Positions 1 to 9,029 of a stretch of DNA of 50,369 nt are shown piece by piece; the stretch's first letter is position 1, and every line of letters begins with the position of its first letter. The stretch spans positions 1-50,369 of the forward strand of contig JBGTDU010000038.1 of the NCBI GenBank assembly GCA_041748175.1, read 5' to 3'. The DNA is from JAHEJB01 sp041748175. GTDB lineage: Bacteria; Bacteroidota; Rhodothermia; Rhodothermales; Rubricoccaceae. The position numbers and the translations under genes were made by a program. Under the pieces are notes generated by a model. That model saw nothing but the letters and a program-made list of their open reading frames with translations. It was not told where the DNA came from and ran no database searches.

Positions 1-2495
1 GGTACCTCATCGCCATCGCGCCCTCGGAAGTTGTCGTCGCGCTTGCACACATAGTGGTCGAAGTGCCCTGCCACGAGCCGCGCAATTTCCTCAATGTCCT
101 CGTCGCGACGATCGCCCGGCGCTGCAAGAACGAGGCGTTTCTTCCCACTCGCTTCGAGCTTGTCAACCAGGTCCACCATCTTTTCGACTGCGTCCGGATT
201 GTGGGCGTAGTCGAGAATCACCCGGAACGGATGCTCATCGAACATATTGAGGCGCCCCGGCGCTTCGTAGAACGACGTCGAGAACGTGCGTAGCCCATGC
301 TGGATCTGGTCCAGCGAGATGTTGATGATGCTGTTGCCGAGGGCGTAAGCCATCGCCGCCGCGAACATGGCATTCTGGACGTTGTGCGTGGCCTTGCCTT
401 CGAGCGTGGCCGGAATCAGATGCGTCCACAAAAGGGGGATGTGTCGACCGCCGTCATAAATCGTGATCATGTCGCCGTTCATGGCTTCCTCAAGCACGAA
501 AGCCCGACCGCCTGCACGTATGTGCTCACGGACGAGTGCGTTGCGCGGGTTCATCGTCACATAGCAGATGTGCTTCGCCTCGGAGTGGTCGGCCATTGCC
601 AGACAGTGCGGGTCGTCGGCATTGAGCACGGCGGTATCCTTGGCGACTTCGATTGGGATGCGTTTGATCTCGGCGAGCTGCTCCAGCGTCTCGATGCCTT
701 TCATCCCGAGGTGATCGGCGGCGACGTTGATGCAGCACGACACGTCGCACTCGTCGAAGGCGAGGCCGGAGCGAACGATGCCGCCACGGGCCGTCTCCAG
801 AACAGCCACATCCACGTCGGGATCTCGCAGCACCATTCGGGAGGATGTCGGTCCCGTCATATCTCCTTTCACCGTTACACGCCCATTGATCACGACGCCA
901 TCGGAGGACGTCATTCCCGGCGAATAACCCGCCATCTTGATGATGTGGCCGAGCATCCGCGTCGTAGTCGTCTTGCCGTTCGTTCCCGTCACTGCCGCAA
1001 TGGCGATTCGCGTTGGCGTTCCCGGCGGAAAGAGCATATCCATGACCGGGCCAGCCACGTCGCGCGACGTGCCCTCGCTCGGCGCAACATGCATGCGGAA
1101 GCCCGGCGCGGCGTTGCATTCCACAATTCCGCCGCCGATCTCCCGCCACGACCTGGAAATGTCGTCGGTGAGGAAATCAACACCGCCGATGTCCAGGCCG
1201 ATCGCTTTGATCGCGCGTTCGGCCATGTCGCGGTTGTCGGGATGCACAACGTCGGTCAAATCGATAGACGTGCCACCGGTTGAGAGGTTGGCGGTCGAGC
1301 GCAAGTAAAAAATCTCTCCGTCGGGCAGGACGGTCTCCGTGCCGTAGCCCGCTTTCTCCATCAAGCGCTCGGCCTGCGCATCGAACTGGATCTGCGTGAG
1401 CACCTTCTCGTGCCCGACGCCCCGTCGAGGGTCGCTGTTGACGATTTCAACCAGTTCCCCAATCGTGTGCTTGCTATCCCCGACAACGTGCCCGGGCACC
1501 CGCTTGGCGACCGCTTCCAGCTTGCCGTTGACTACGAGCATCCGATGATCGAATCCCGAGATGAAGCTCTCGACGAGGACGCTCTGGCCTGTGCCGTGCT
1601 CCAGCGCTTTCGCAAACGCGGCACGGACCTGATCGGCATCCGTCAATCGGATGGACACACCGCGCCCGTGATTGGCGTTGAGCGGCTTGACAACAACGGG
1701 GTAGCCGATTCGCTCGGCGGCGCGCACCGCCGAGCTTTGCGCGCGAACGAGATGCTGCACGGGAACCGGAAGGCCGAGATCCTGAAGCAGATTTCGCGTG
1801 TCCTCCTTGTCGCTCGATATTTCTACGGCAATGTGTTTTGTCTCGCTCGTGATCGTCGCCTGGATGCGCTTTTGAAACTTGCCGTGGCCAAACTGGACAA
1901 GGGAGTATTCGTTGAGGCGAATCCAGGGAATTCCGCGCTCTTCCGCTGCATCGATAAGCGATTGGGTACTTGGCCCAAACTCTTTGCGCTGTGCGAAACG
2001 GATGAACGAATCGCGTTCCTCCTCCCAGTCAAATTCGGCGTCCATCTCCGCGTCCAGCAATTCCTGGACGGCGGTGGGCAACAGGTTCAGAATGAGCCTA
2101 CGCCCGAGCTCGCCCGCTTCGAGCCCGACTTCGCGCTGCTTGTATTCGTAGACCATCGTGTACTCGCCCCCGCTGTCGTCATCTACCGACCGCGTTTTGC
2201 CAAACGTCACATCGATGCCTGCCACGTTCTGCAATTCGATGGCGACGTGCTCCCACACATGGCCTAGCCACGTGCCGCCGTCCTCGTTCATTCGGCGGAT
2301 GAACCCACCCGGCTCGCCGTGAGAACAGCCGTGTTCTTGCAGGCCGGGAAGGGATTCCACCAGTCTTGCGGGAAAATCCGCCAGCTTGCCCGTCGGGAAA
2401 TCCTCCAGCGGCCCGAGGTCGATGATGTGGCGGATGACCGGGAAGCGGGCGAAGAGGTTGGGCCCTACGTAGACGTTCGTGGAGAGGATTCTCAT
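1..2495 (-). CDS. cphA: Cyanophycin synthetase, C-terminus cut by window edge
   Basis: Polymerises aspartate and arginine into the storage polymer cyanophycin, using ATP, in the cytoplasm. Reading the minus strand from an ATG at 2493-2495 gives about 831 open codons to the window edge with no stop; family members are about 870-900 residues, so only the extreme C-terminus is missing. Visible are an N-terminal region starting MRILSTNVYVGPNLF, an ATP-grasp region with VVKPLNANHGRGV near residue 270, and a Mur-ligase-like domain with the P-loop VTGTNGKTTTTRM near residue 500, followed by the DYAHNPDAVEKM motif near residue 765. The order ATP-grasp then Mur ligase is diagnostic for CphA rather than a MurC-F enzyme. 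A cyanophycinase partner, if present, lies outside the window. Confidence 0.93.
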   Translation of the reverse strand, partial: MRILSTNVYVGPNLFARFPVIRHIIDLGPLEDFPTGKLADFPARLVESLPGLQEHGCSHGEPGGFIRRMNEDGGTWLGHVWEHVAIELQNVAGIDVTFGKTRSVDDDSGGEYTMVYEYKQREVGLEAGELGRRLILNLLPTAVQELLDAEMDAEFDWEEERDSFIRFAQRKEFGPSTQSLIDAAEERGIPWIRLNEYSLVQFGHGKFQKRIQATITSETKHIAVEISSDKEDTRNLLQDLGLPVPVQHLVRAQSSAVRAAERIGYPVVVKPLNANHGRGVSIRLTDADQVRAAFAKALEHGTGQSVLVESFISGFDHRMLVVNGKLEAVAKRVPGHVVGDSKHTIGELVEIVNSDPRRGVGHEKVLTQIQFDAQAERLMEKAGYGTETVLPDGEIFYLRSTANLSTGGTSIDLTDVVHPDNRDMAERAIKAIGLDIGGVDFLTDDISRSWREIGGGIVECNAAPGFRMHVAPSEGTSRDVAGPVMDMLFPPGTPTRIAIAAVTGTNGKTTTTRMLGHIIKMAGYSPGMTSSDGVVINGRVTVKGDMTGPTSSRMVLRDPDVDVAVLETARGGIVRSGLAFDECDVSCCINVAADHLGMKGIETLEQLAEIKRIPIEVAKDTAVLNADDPHCLAMADHSEAKHICYVTMNPRNALVREHIRAGGRAFVLEEAMNGDMITIYDGGRHIPLLWTHLIPATLEGKATHNVQNAMFAAAMAYALGNSIINISLDQIQHGLRTFSTSFYEAPGRLNMFDEHPFRVILDYAHNPDAVEKMVDLVDKLEASGKKRLVLAAPGDRRDEDIEEIARLVAGHFDHYVCKRDDNFRGRDGDEV

Positions 2496-2566
2496 GGGGA
2501 GGGCGAGCTAACTAATGTGCGGTAGGCCTGATAGCAGGCGGTTGAAATACTCATGTCTTCCAAAAA

Positions 2567-2657
2567 GTCATCCCGAGCTTGTCGAGGGATCTACCTGCAA
2601 ACGAGCTTCGAGCCTCGTCAATGCACAGATCCCCTTCGGCCCTGCGGTCGGGATGAC
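2567..2657. repeat. Intergenic inverted repeat with TCATCC/GGATGA ends
   Basis: The segment begins GTCATCCCGA and ends TCGGGATGAC, so its ends are a 10-bp perfect inverted repeat; inner arms (GAGGGATCT near 2583 and AGATCCCC near 2626) also pair partly. Similar ends occur near 4836, 21341, 33100 and 33297, so this is a dispersed intergenic repeat family. The 2496-2994 interval between cphA and the peptidase gene otherwise shows no convincing gene; short open frames there have no recognisable protein features. It should contain the divergent promoters of both genes. Confidence 0.7.
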
Positions 2658-2994
2658 GGACTGGGCGATAGATCAACAGCCACCGTGAGCGAGGCGAGCG
2701 AATCTTGGTCGAGATCAAGGCGCGAGATGGCAGGCGTACTAGTGATCCGGCGAGATTCTCGCAACGCTGAGATCGAACAAGAGCCGCCGCCGCAAATAGG
2801 AGGAATAGATCCACAGGCTGATAGGTAGCGCAAAAAGATGTCGCAGGGCAAGCCCTTCCATCAAATGTGCGAAGCATTAGCGGATGGAGATCACCGCGGC
2901 CTCGCCTGGTGACCTCCGCAGGGCCGGCCTTGCGCGGTCTGCCCGACGGCCACCATACTATCTTAGGTCTCCTTCCAACTCCCCGCCCCTTTTC

Positions 2995-4686
2995 ATGCGC
3001 CCACTCGCCCTCCTCCCACTCGTCGTTCTATTCGCATCCTGCGGCAACAGTTCGGACGAGCCCCCGGTCGACCAACCAAATCTTGAGCCAGCAGCAGTGT
3101 CGGATGAGTCCCTCGCTCAGATAGACAGCACCACACTGCATATGCACCTCGCGGAGCTTTCCTCCGACGCCTACGAAGGACGCGGGACGGGAACGCCCGG
3201 CGAGCAGAAGACTGTGGAGTATATCGCTGCACAGATGGAGGCGTTGGGACTTGAGGGCGGTGCTGCAGATGGCTCGTTTTTCCAACCCGTCCCACTGCGC
3301 GGCTCAACAATCATCGACATTTCGCCGCTGACTTTGACGCCCACAGGCGGAGAGCCCGTCGAACTGGCCTTTGTGGACGACTTCATCGCATCCACGGATC
3401 TCGACGAAACCTCTGCGGCCATCGAAAATGCCGAGCTTGTTTTTGTCGGCTATGGCATCACAAATCCGGGATACGACTGGGACGACTTCAAGGATGTGGA
3501 CGTGACCGGGAAGGTTCTCGTCAGCTTCGTGAACGACCCACCGGCGACCGAAGCCGAGCCCGTTCTTTTCCAGGGTGACACGCTCACCTACAACGGGCGA
3601 TGGACCTACAAGCAGGAGGAAGCCAGGCGGCGGGGCGCGCTCGGCGTGCTGCTCATCCACACAGAGCCGACGGCCAGCTATCCCTTTACTGTCCTGTCTA
3701 ACGGTGCGCGGGGAGAAGACATAAACTTGCAGGCCATGCCAGAGGGTGCCCTCCCATTCAAAGGCTGGATCACGGAGTCTGCCGCGCAGCAGCTAGCCGG
3801 AATGGCCGGCACTACACTGGAGGCCTGGTTCGAGCAAGCCGCCTCGCGCGACTTTCAACCGCAGGAACTTCCGGTTACCGCGTCCGCAACGATGACGCTG
3901 ACGACGCGCACGTTTGAAGGAACCAACGTCCTTGGGAAATTCACCGGCGCGTCCCAACCCGACGAGGCCATCATCTACACGGCACACCACGACCACCTTG
4001 GCAAAGACGAAGAGCTCATCGCGCAGGGGCTGGATGGCATCTACAACGGCGCCGTGGACAACGCATCGGGCGTTGCGATGATGCTGACGATAGCAAAGGC
4101 GTTCATGGCAGGAGAGGCGCCTGCCCGGTCGGTCTATTTCGCCACCCTCACCGCAGAGGAATCCGGCCTCCTCGGCTCGAAGCACTACGCGCTTTATCCG
4201 GTCGTGCCGCTTGTTAGGACCATTGCCAATATCAACGTGGATTCGGGCAACCTGTATGGCCGCACGGAAGACATCGTGGGGATCGGCTCCGAACGGAGCG
4301 ATATGCTGGACCTTTTGAGGCAGGCGGCCAGCGCCGAAGGGATGACCGTCTCGATGGATTCGAACCCGAATGCGGGCGGGTTCTTCCGCAGTGACCAGTT
4401 GGCATTTGCTAGAGGCGGTGTGCCTGCCGTGTTCATCAAAACCGGCCACCAGTTCGTTGGGCGATCGGATGATTACGCGGCGCAGATCGAGGAGGAGTAT
4501 CGGTCCAACCGCTACCATCAGGTCGCCGACGAGCTGACAGAAGGGATGCCGTTCGGAGGGCTCGTCCAGCAGACGCGCGTGGCGTTCCGGCTCGGGTATA
4601 TGCTGGCTGCGTCTTCTCTACGGCCCGAATGGAAGCCGAGCGAGGCGTTCGCGCAGACGCGCGCGGAAAGCGAAGCGGCGCGCTAG
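2995..4686 (+). CDS. M28-family zinc peptidase lipoprotein with PA-like insert
   Basis: Predicted exported aminopeptidase of 563 residues. The ATG at 2995 is chosen over in-frame codons upstream because it begins a lipoprotein signal peptide (MRPLALLPLVVLFASC) with a lipobox Cys at residue 16. A middle region of about residues 100-310 resembles the protease-associated insert found in M28 peptidases. The C-terminal catalytic domain shows the expected metal and catalytic residues: YTAHHDHLG, VDNASGVAMM, TAEESGLLGS, NVDSGN and KTGHQF. The gene stands alone, followed by a repeat-containing gap and a bidirectional terminator shared with the convergent T9SS protein gene. Substrate is unknown; outer-membrane lipid anchoring is inferred. 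Confidence 0.9.
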   Translation: MRPLALLPLVVLFASCGNSSDEPPVDQPNLEPAAVSDESLAQIDSTTLHMHLAELSSDAYEGRGTGTPGEQKTVEYIAAQMEALGLEGGAADGSFFQPVPLRGSTIIDISPLTLTPTGGEPVELAFVDDFIASTDLDETSAAIENAELVFVGYGITNPGYDWDDFKDVDVTGKVLVSFVNDPPATEAEPVLFQGDTLTYNGRWTYKQEEARRRGALGVLLIHTEPTASYPFTVLSNGARGEDINLQAMPEGALPFKGWITESAAQQLAGMAGTTLEAWFEQAASRDFQPQELPVTASATMTLTTRTFEGTNVLGKFTGASQPDEAIIYTAHHDHLGKDEELIAQGLDGIYNGAVDNASGVAMMLTIAKAFMAGEAPARSVYFATLTAEESGLLGSKHYALYPVVPLVRTIANINVDSGNLYGRTEDIVGIGSERSDMLDLLRQAASAEGMTVSMDSNPNAGGFFRSDQLAFARGGVPAVFIKTGHQFVGRSDDYAAQIEEEYRSNRYHQVADELTEGMPFGGLVQQTRVAFRLGYMLAASSLRPEWKPSEAFAQTRAESEAAR

Positions 4687-4814
4687 GCAACGCCGCCGTT
4701 GGAAAAGCACTTTGCGAGTCTTTGCGTAGGCGCGCATTTGCCAGAACGGCGTTGGGTGCGAACAGCCCTTCGTGGCCCCAAGCCGCGTCGGCCGTTGGGA
4801 GATCCATCCTCTCC

Positions 4815-4920
4815 CGACAAGTCGGGATCGTCGGGATGACACGGTTGAAGGATGTGACGCCGGGTGGTCGTTACTGCCTCCCAGATCGACAAGTTGGGAT
4901 CATCGGGATGACACGGTTGA
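4815..4920. repeat. Pair of 34-bp direct repeats
   Basis: Two copies, 4815-4848 and 4887-4920, match at 32 of 34 positions. Both start CGACAAGT and end GGATGACACGGTTGA, and they lie 72 bp apart. The GGATGAC part matches the right end of the dispersed repeat family seen at 2567-2657 and 21341-21466. The 4687-5114 gap holds these repeats and a terminator, but no gene I can support. Confidence 0.75.
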
Positions 4921-5020
4921 GGCGGAGATGTGAAATGGCCTCGCGATTTTCGTGGACGACCCGCAGGTCTATCTCGTCCCGCTGGATCTCTTATAACCGC
5001 CGGAGCCAATCGTTCTTCGC

Positions 5021-5065
5021 AAAAAAAGCCCCGTCCCGCGAATGCTGCGGGACGGGGCTTTTGTT
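5021..5065. terminator. Bidirectional rho-independent terminator
   Basis: A perfect 12-bp stem, GCCCCGTCCCGC (5028-5039) with GCGGGACGGGGC (5047-5058) and a 7-nt loop, is flanked by seven A on the left and TTTTGTTTT on the right. It lies between two convergent genes, the M28 peptidase (+) and the T9SS-sorted protein (-), so it can stop transcription from both sides. Confidence 0.93.
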
Positions 5066-5114
5066 TTCTGACTACGCGGAAAGGCGACGCCTGTTCGACT
5101 GCTGCCGCGTGATA

Positions 5115-6485
5115 TTATTTGAGAAGCGTCACACGCTGTGTCTGGCTGAAGGTCTCGCCGACGAGCCGGACTACGTACGTTCCGCTCGGCAGGCTTGCGC
5201 CGTCGATGCGAACCGTCTGCATTTCGCCAGCAGCGGCGTTGCCCTGGTAGAGTGTCGCGACAACCTGCCCGAGAACATTCACGAGGTCAGCCCGCACGGT
5301 TTGCTCCGTGGCAACCGTAAAGCGGAAGGTGGCTTCGGGGTTGAATGGATTGGGGTACGTGGCTTCGACCAGGTAGGTATCTGGAGTAGCCGCAACCGCA
5401 CTTGCACTTTGGCCTCCGTCCGCTACGAGCCCATCATCCGTGTTCCACGTTTCACCGTCCAGAATAGAACCGATGGTCGCAAGCGGTGGATCCTTGGTCC
5501 ACGTGAAGCTATCGCTCGCCTCCGACACGTCAAACGTTCCTACATGGCACGTATGGGTGTACGTCCCTCCCGGAGCTGGCCCTGGGACCCCCTTCTTGTA
5601 TGAGTGCGAAAGGGTAGCTCCCGGGTTCACCGTCCGGGTTGTATACGGACCAAACGTCAGGTCCGTGCCAGGTCCGTCAACATCCATCCATATATCAACC
5701 GTGGCAGGCGAAGCCCCATTGTTCGTGACGGAAAAATCATAGAAGTAGCGGCCACCCCCTGGTGGAATGTCGGATCCGCCTCCTACACTGCTACCTGTAA
5801 ACACGCAGGTAACGACAAGGTCGGAACCGGCGGCAGGTGGATCAAACACGGCGGCAAACCGCATATCGAACCCGAACCCACCCGTAGCAGTCGCCGGGTC
5901 GCCAGTAAACGATGCAAACAAATCGCCACCGGCATAGGTACCAGGGCTTTGCGCGTGAACCGCAGTTCCTTGCACGTCAACATCCGTAAAGAACGTATAG
6001 ACCGAGCCCATTGTGACTGCAACCGGCGTGGCAAGAGGCACCACCCAGAAATCTGCAACTGCCGGCGGAAGGACCGGCTCGTTGAAAGCCTGGGACGCCA
6101 GGACCGTGCCGCCCGTCCCAGCGCCAGCATAAACGAAGAACGTACCGCTAAACGTGCCTGTGGTATACAACGTCGCTTGTTGATGAACAATGTCTACCTC
6201 TACCAAAACTCCGTCGCACGGAGCCGTAAACGATTGGCCAAGGGTTTGCGCGTTATGGTTGTTGAGGGCGGCCGTCGCAAAATCATGGAAAATGAATTGC
6301 CCAGACGTACAATCGACCGCACCCCGGTTGGCGGTTGGGTCGGCCTGTTGCCCCCAACTCTGGGGCCGCTCGAGGCCAAGAGCGTCTACGGCAGGTACGC
6401 CGACGAGCGACTGTGCTGAAGCCGGAAAGGCGGCGACAAGAGCCGCAACGGCGACGAACAAGCCGATGAGAAAGCCTTTTTTCAT
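5115..6485 (-). CDS. Secreted protein with T9SS C-terminal sorting domain
   Basis: Exported protein of 456 residues. It starts with a Sec signal peptide (MKKGFLIGLFVAVAALVAAF, cleavage after ASA). The last ~85 residues are a type A T9SS sorting domain: YPNPFNPEATFRF, LVNVLGQVVATLY, LPSGTYVVRL and the terminal QRVTLLK. This points to export across the outer membrane by the Por/T9SS machinery, which is not encoded in this window. The middle (about 40-340) is a Gly/Thr/Val-rich beta-type region with no enzyme motif I recognise; NNGASPATVDIWMDV looks like an Ig-like or CARDB-like fold, but this is weak. The gene is single, convergent to the peptidase gene and ends just after the shared terminator. 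Confidence 0.85.
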   Translation of the reverse strand: MKKGFLIGLFVAVAALVAAFPASAQSLVGVPAVDALGLERPQSWGQQADPTANRGAVDCTSGQFIFHDFATAALNNHNAQTLGQSFTAPCDGVLVEVDIVHQQATLYTTGTFSGTFFVYAGAGTGGTVLASQAFNEPVLPPAVADFWVVPLATPVAVTMGSVYTFFTDVDVQGTAVHAQSPGTYAGGDLFASFTGDPATATGGFGFDMRFAAVFDPPAAGSDLVVTCVFTGSSVGGGSDIPPGGGRYFYDFSVTNNGASPATVDIWMDVDGPGTDLTFGPYTTRTVNPGATLSHSYKKGVPGPAPGGTYTHTCHVGTFDVSEASDSFTWTKDPPLATIGSILDGETWNTDDGLVADGGQSASAVAATPDTYLVEATYPNPFNPEATFRFTVATEQTVRADLVNVLGQVVATLYQGNAAAGEMQTVRIDGASLPSGTYVVRLVGETFSQTQRVTLLK

Positions 6486-6705
6486 GGAATTACTCCGTTG
6501 AGTCGAGTGAGAGAGTCGTGATACGCGAGATCCTCAGCGGACGAAATCCATTGGGCTCCCGAACGCAATAGTGTAGCGATTTCTGCCCCGTCGAACAAGG
6601 GGTTAGCCGGAAGAGAGCGGGCAACGTCGTGGCAGCCACAACTCGCCGCCGCTGCAATCGGGTCACCTCATGAGGATGATCGGAGCGTGGTGGCTTGCGA
6701 AGATG

Positions 6706-7845
6706 TCAGCCGCCCCCGGCCACCGAATCCAGCAGCTCGTCAAACAAACCCACTTGCTCCTTCCAGGAGAGATGCGCCGGGATCTCCCTGAGAACGTTCT
6801 TGGGGAGCGGCTTCTCCTCGCCGGTGAGCATGCGTTTAAGGAGACCAAAGAGCTCCTCCTCATCCTCGTAGAGGATCGGCGCGTGGAGGAGCGGGCGCTG
6901 GAGATTCTCCGGGATCAATTCCGGGTAGGTCAGCCGGTTCGGCAGGAGCGGATGGCAACCGCAGTAGATGGCCTCCAGCATGGCGATGCCGAAGAACTCG
7001 TGGCGCGCAGTGGAAACCACGATGTCGGCGCGGTGGAGCAGACTGCTGTACTCGGCGAAGTTCTCGGCGTAGCCGTAGTGCAGAATGCGGTCAGCGTAGC
7101 GCTGAAAAGCCCGCTCGAAGCCTTCCGGCTGTTCTTCGAAATGCTCGCCCGCGAGAATCATCCGGAACGGTACGCCCGCGTCGTCGAGACGGTTCATGAC
7201 GTGGAAAAACGCATCCGGGTTCTTGTCGTACTCCCATCGCTGGTTCCAGAGGACGATGGGCGGGCCGTCGGTGTGCGCTCGTTCCGCTTCCGCAGCAGGC
7301 GCGTATTTGTCGTGGCCCTCCAGGTCGATTCCGAGGTGAAGTACGGAGCTCTTGGCGCGAAGCCCACGAAGGGTTTCGAGATGCGTGTAGTCTGGAAATC
7401 GGCGGAGGAGCGTCGGCAGCGCCGTGAAAAACTGATCGTGGTGGAACTGCGAGTTGAACACGACCTGATCGGCCGCCAGCGCCGAGAGATAGTTGATGTA
7501 GACGTAGGTGTAGTCGCGTTCCTTGCCCTCTCTAATCGGGTAGGTGAGTTGGTTTTCGTGGAAATAAAGGATGGCTGGCGTTTCGGCAAACTGCCCACGC
7601 GTCAGTGCCAGAAACGCCGGGAGGTTCACCATGTCGGTCGCAAAGATCACGTCGGGCTGGGGCCCCCCGTCTACCCTTTCCAGTGCCTTCTGCGCGAGCG
7701 TCACCGCGCCGCCCTGCATTCGCCATTTCCAGAACCGCGCGGCCATCGTCACCTTCCTGAAGTCGTGCCGACTATGGCCAGCGAGGTTTTTCAGAAAGTG
7801 CCTGTGAGAGCCTCCGTACCAGGGTTCGAGCGCCAAAACGTTCAT
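6706..7845 (-). CDS. DUF3524/QTMAN-like glycosyltransferase (tRNA-queuosine mannosyltransferase family)
   Basis: A GT4-type glycosyltransferase of about 379 residues. The N-terminus MNVLALEPWYGGSHRHFL is the hallmark of the DUF3524 family, whose vertebrate member GTDC1 mannosylates queuosine in tRNA-Asp. Further features: HENQLTYPIR, a Rossmann C-terminal half beginning PIVLWNQRWEYDKNP, and the nucleotide-sugar binding segment STARHEFFGIAMLEAIYCGC. I chose the ATG at 7843-7845; a GTG three codons upstream directly follows the stop of the preceding gene. It appears co-transcribed with the small upstream gene, from the region divergent to comF. The role in tRNA modification is inferred from the family. 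Confidence 0.85.
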   Translation of the reverse strand: MNVLALEPWYGGSHRHFLKNLAGHSRHDFRKVTMAARFWKWRMQGGAVTLAQKALERVDGGPQPDVIFATDMVNLPAFLALTRGQFAETPAILYFHENQLTYPIREGKERDYTYVYINYLSALAADQVVFNSQFHHDQFFTALPTLLRRFPDYTHLETLRGLRAKSSVLHLGIDLEGHDKYAPAAEAERAHTDGPPIVLWNQRWEYDKNPDAFFHVMNRLDDAGVPFRMILAGEHFEEQPEGFERAFQRYADRILHYGYAENFAEYSSLLHRADIVVSTARHEFFGIAMLEAIYCGCHPLLPNRLTYPELIPENLQRPLLHAPILYEDEEELFGLLKRMLTGEEKPLPKNVLREIPAHLSWKEQVGLFDELLDSVAGGG

Positions 7846-7854
7846 CGATACCAC

Positions 7855-8088
7855 CTACTTCTTGCCCGCCAACGCAAGCGCAAGAGCCTCGCCTTCCTCC
7901 GCGGTCGAAGGCCGGACGATGGCAATGGTTCGGATTTGCATGTTCTCTCGAAGCGCGGAGTCGCGGACTTCCTCGGCCGTTACGAGCACTTCCTCCCCGG
8001 CTGTCATCTTGATAACCCGTGTGCGAAGGCGGATGCTGAGCGGGCGCTCGGCGACGTTCTTGATGAGCATGCCGCGACGAATGGCCAT
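7855..8088 (-). CDS. Small conserved-looking protein of unknown function
   Basis: Encodes 77 residues from the ATG at 8086-8088 (MAIRRGMLIKNVAERPLSIR). An in-frame codon at 8223 would add 45 residues, but these overlap comF on the other strand and look unstructured. The sequence is charged, with no signal peptide or membrane segment; a beta-type core (KMTAGEEVLVTAEEV) and an Ala-rich tail are visible. I do not recognise the family. It lies immediately upstream of the DUF3524 glycosyltransferase gene, 9 nt away, so the two probably form an operon divergent from comF. Confidence 0.6.
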   Translation of the reverse strand: MAIRRGMLIKNVAERPLSIRLRTRVIKMTAGEEVLVTAEEVRDSALRENMQIRTIAIVRPSTAEEGEALALALAGKK

Positions 8089-8171
8089 GTATTTCTGCGT
8101 TGATTGGGCGAAATGCAGCTTGTTTTGTAACTGCGCCGCCAAGATATTGAAGGAAGCACGCCTGGAAGCGA

Positions 8172-8909
8172 ATGCAGAACGAAACGATTGCAGAGGTACG
8201 GGAAAACTCGCTGGGTCTTGCACGGGCAGCGCTCGGGCTCATTTACCCAACGCTCTGTTTTGGCTGCGAAATCCGGCTTCCCGAGGACGCCGTGGATGGA
8301 CCTCCCATTTGCACGACGTGCCTTCGGCGATTGCCGCGAGCGACCAGCGAACAGGTTGCAAGACAACTGGCTCGACTCCCTGAGAAGGCTGGCGGCTTCA
8401 CCAGCCTCTTCGCGCTGTGGGTATTTGACGATGGCGGAACTATCCAGCGCCTCCAACACGCCCTCAAGTACCAGAACAGGCCCCAACTCGGCGTCCGCCT
8501 CGGTCGATTTCTTGCGCGGGAGCTCTCTCGTGAACTTGATCGGCCCGTTTACGACGCCATAATTCCCGTGCCGCTCGCTCGCCGGCGGGAGCTGGAGCGC
8601 GGTTACAACCAGAGCCGCCAGATCGCTCTGGGCGTGTCGGATGCGCTTGTCGGGAAACCCGATGTGCCCGAAGAGCTGCTTGTCCGCACGCGCGCGACAA
8701 AGTCCCAGACCAATCTCTCTAGCGCCAAACGATGGGCAAACGTGTCCGGCGCGTTTGCGCTGAGGGAGCTAGCAAACCTCAGCCATCAGCACATTCTGCT
8801 CGTGGACGACGTGCTCACGACTGGGGCAACATTGACGGCCGCGGCCCGTCCACTTCTCGACGCCGGCGCGACGGTTGATCTGGCCGTATTCGCGGTAGTC
8901 GCTGTTTGA
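8172..8909 (+). CDS. comF: ComF-family phosphoribosyltransferase-like competence protein
   Basis: 245 residues with the ComF layout: an N-terminal zinc-binding double pair (CFGC near residue 30 and CTTC near 48), the segment ALKYQNRPQLG, and a C-terminal type I phosphoribosyltransferase domain with the PRPP loop ILLVDDVLTTGAT near residue 210. IIPVPLARRRELERGYNQ is the typical linker motif. ComF proteins take part in uptake and handling of transforming DNA, possibly alongside ComFA helicase and PriA. The start at 8172 overlaps no gene once the short start is used for the divergent small gene. This is relevant to the nearby integron, since natural transformation can supply cassettes, but that link is only inference. 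Confidence 0.92.
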   Translation: MQNETIAEVRENSLGLARAALGLIYPTLCFGCEIRLPEDAVDGPPICTTCLRRLPRATSEQVARQLARLPEKAGGFTSLFALWVFDDGGTIQRLQHALKYQNRPQLGVRLGRFLARELSRELDRPVYDAIIPVPLARRRELERGYNQSRQIALGVSDALVGKPDVPEELLVRTRATKSQTNLSSAKRWANVSGAFALRELANLSHQHILLVDDVLTTGATLTAAARPLLDAGATVDLAVFAVVAV

Positions 8910-9029
8910 TCGACGATGGATGCACGAGTTAGTTCTGGCCGTGCACGTCCCGACACGTGGCGTCTGCTCGTCCCGAACCGGGCGGCGGGATTATTCGTCG
9001 GGACGTTACGGACCCGGCCTTCCGTTCCC

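Noticed and set aside
297..2267. Long plus-strand open frames of 328 and 285 codons
   Set aside because: They lie antisense to the cyanophycin synthetase gene, whose minus-strand translation contains clear ATP-grasp and Mur-ligase motifs. The plus-strand products have no recognisable features.
2551..2877. Minus-strand frame of 108 codons between cphA and the peptidase gene
   Set aside because: It runs through a dispersed inverted repeat and its product shows no protein-like pattern.
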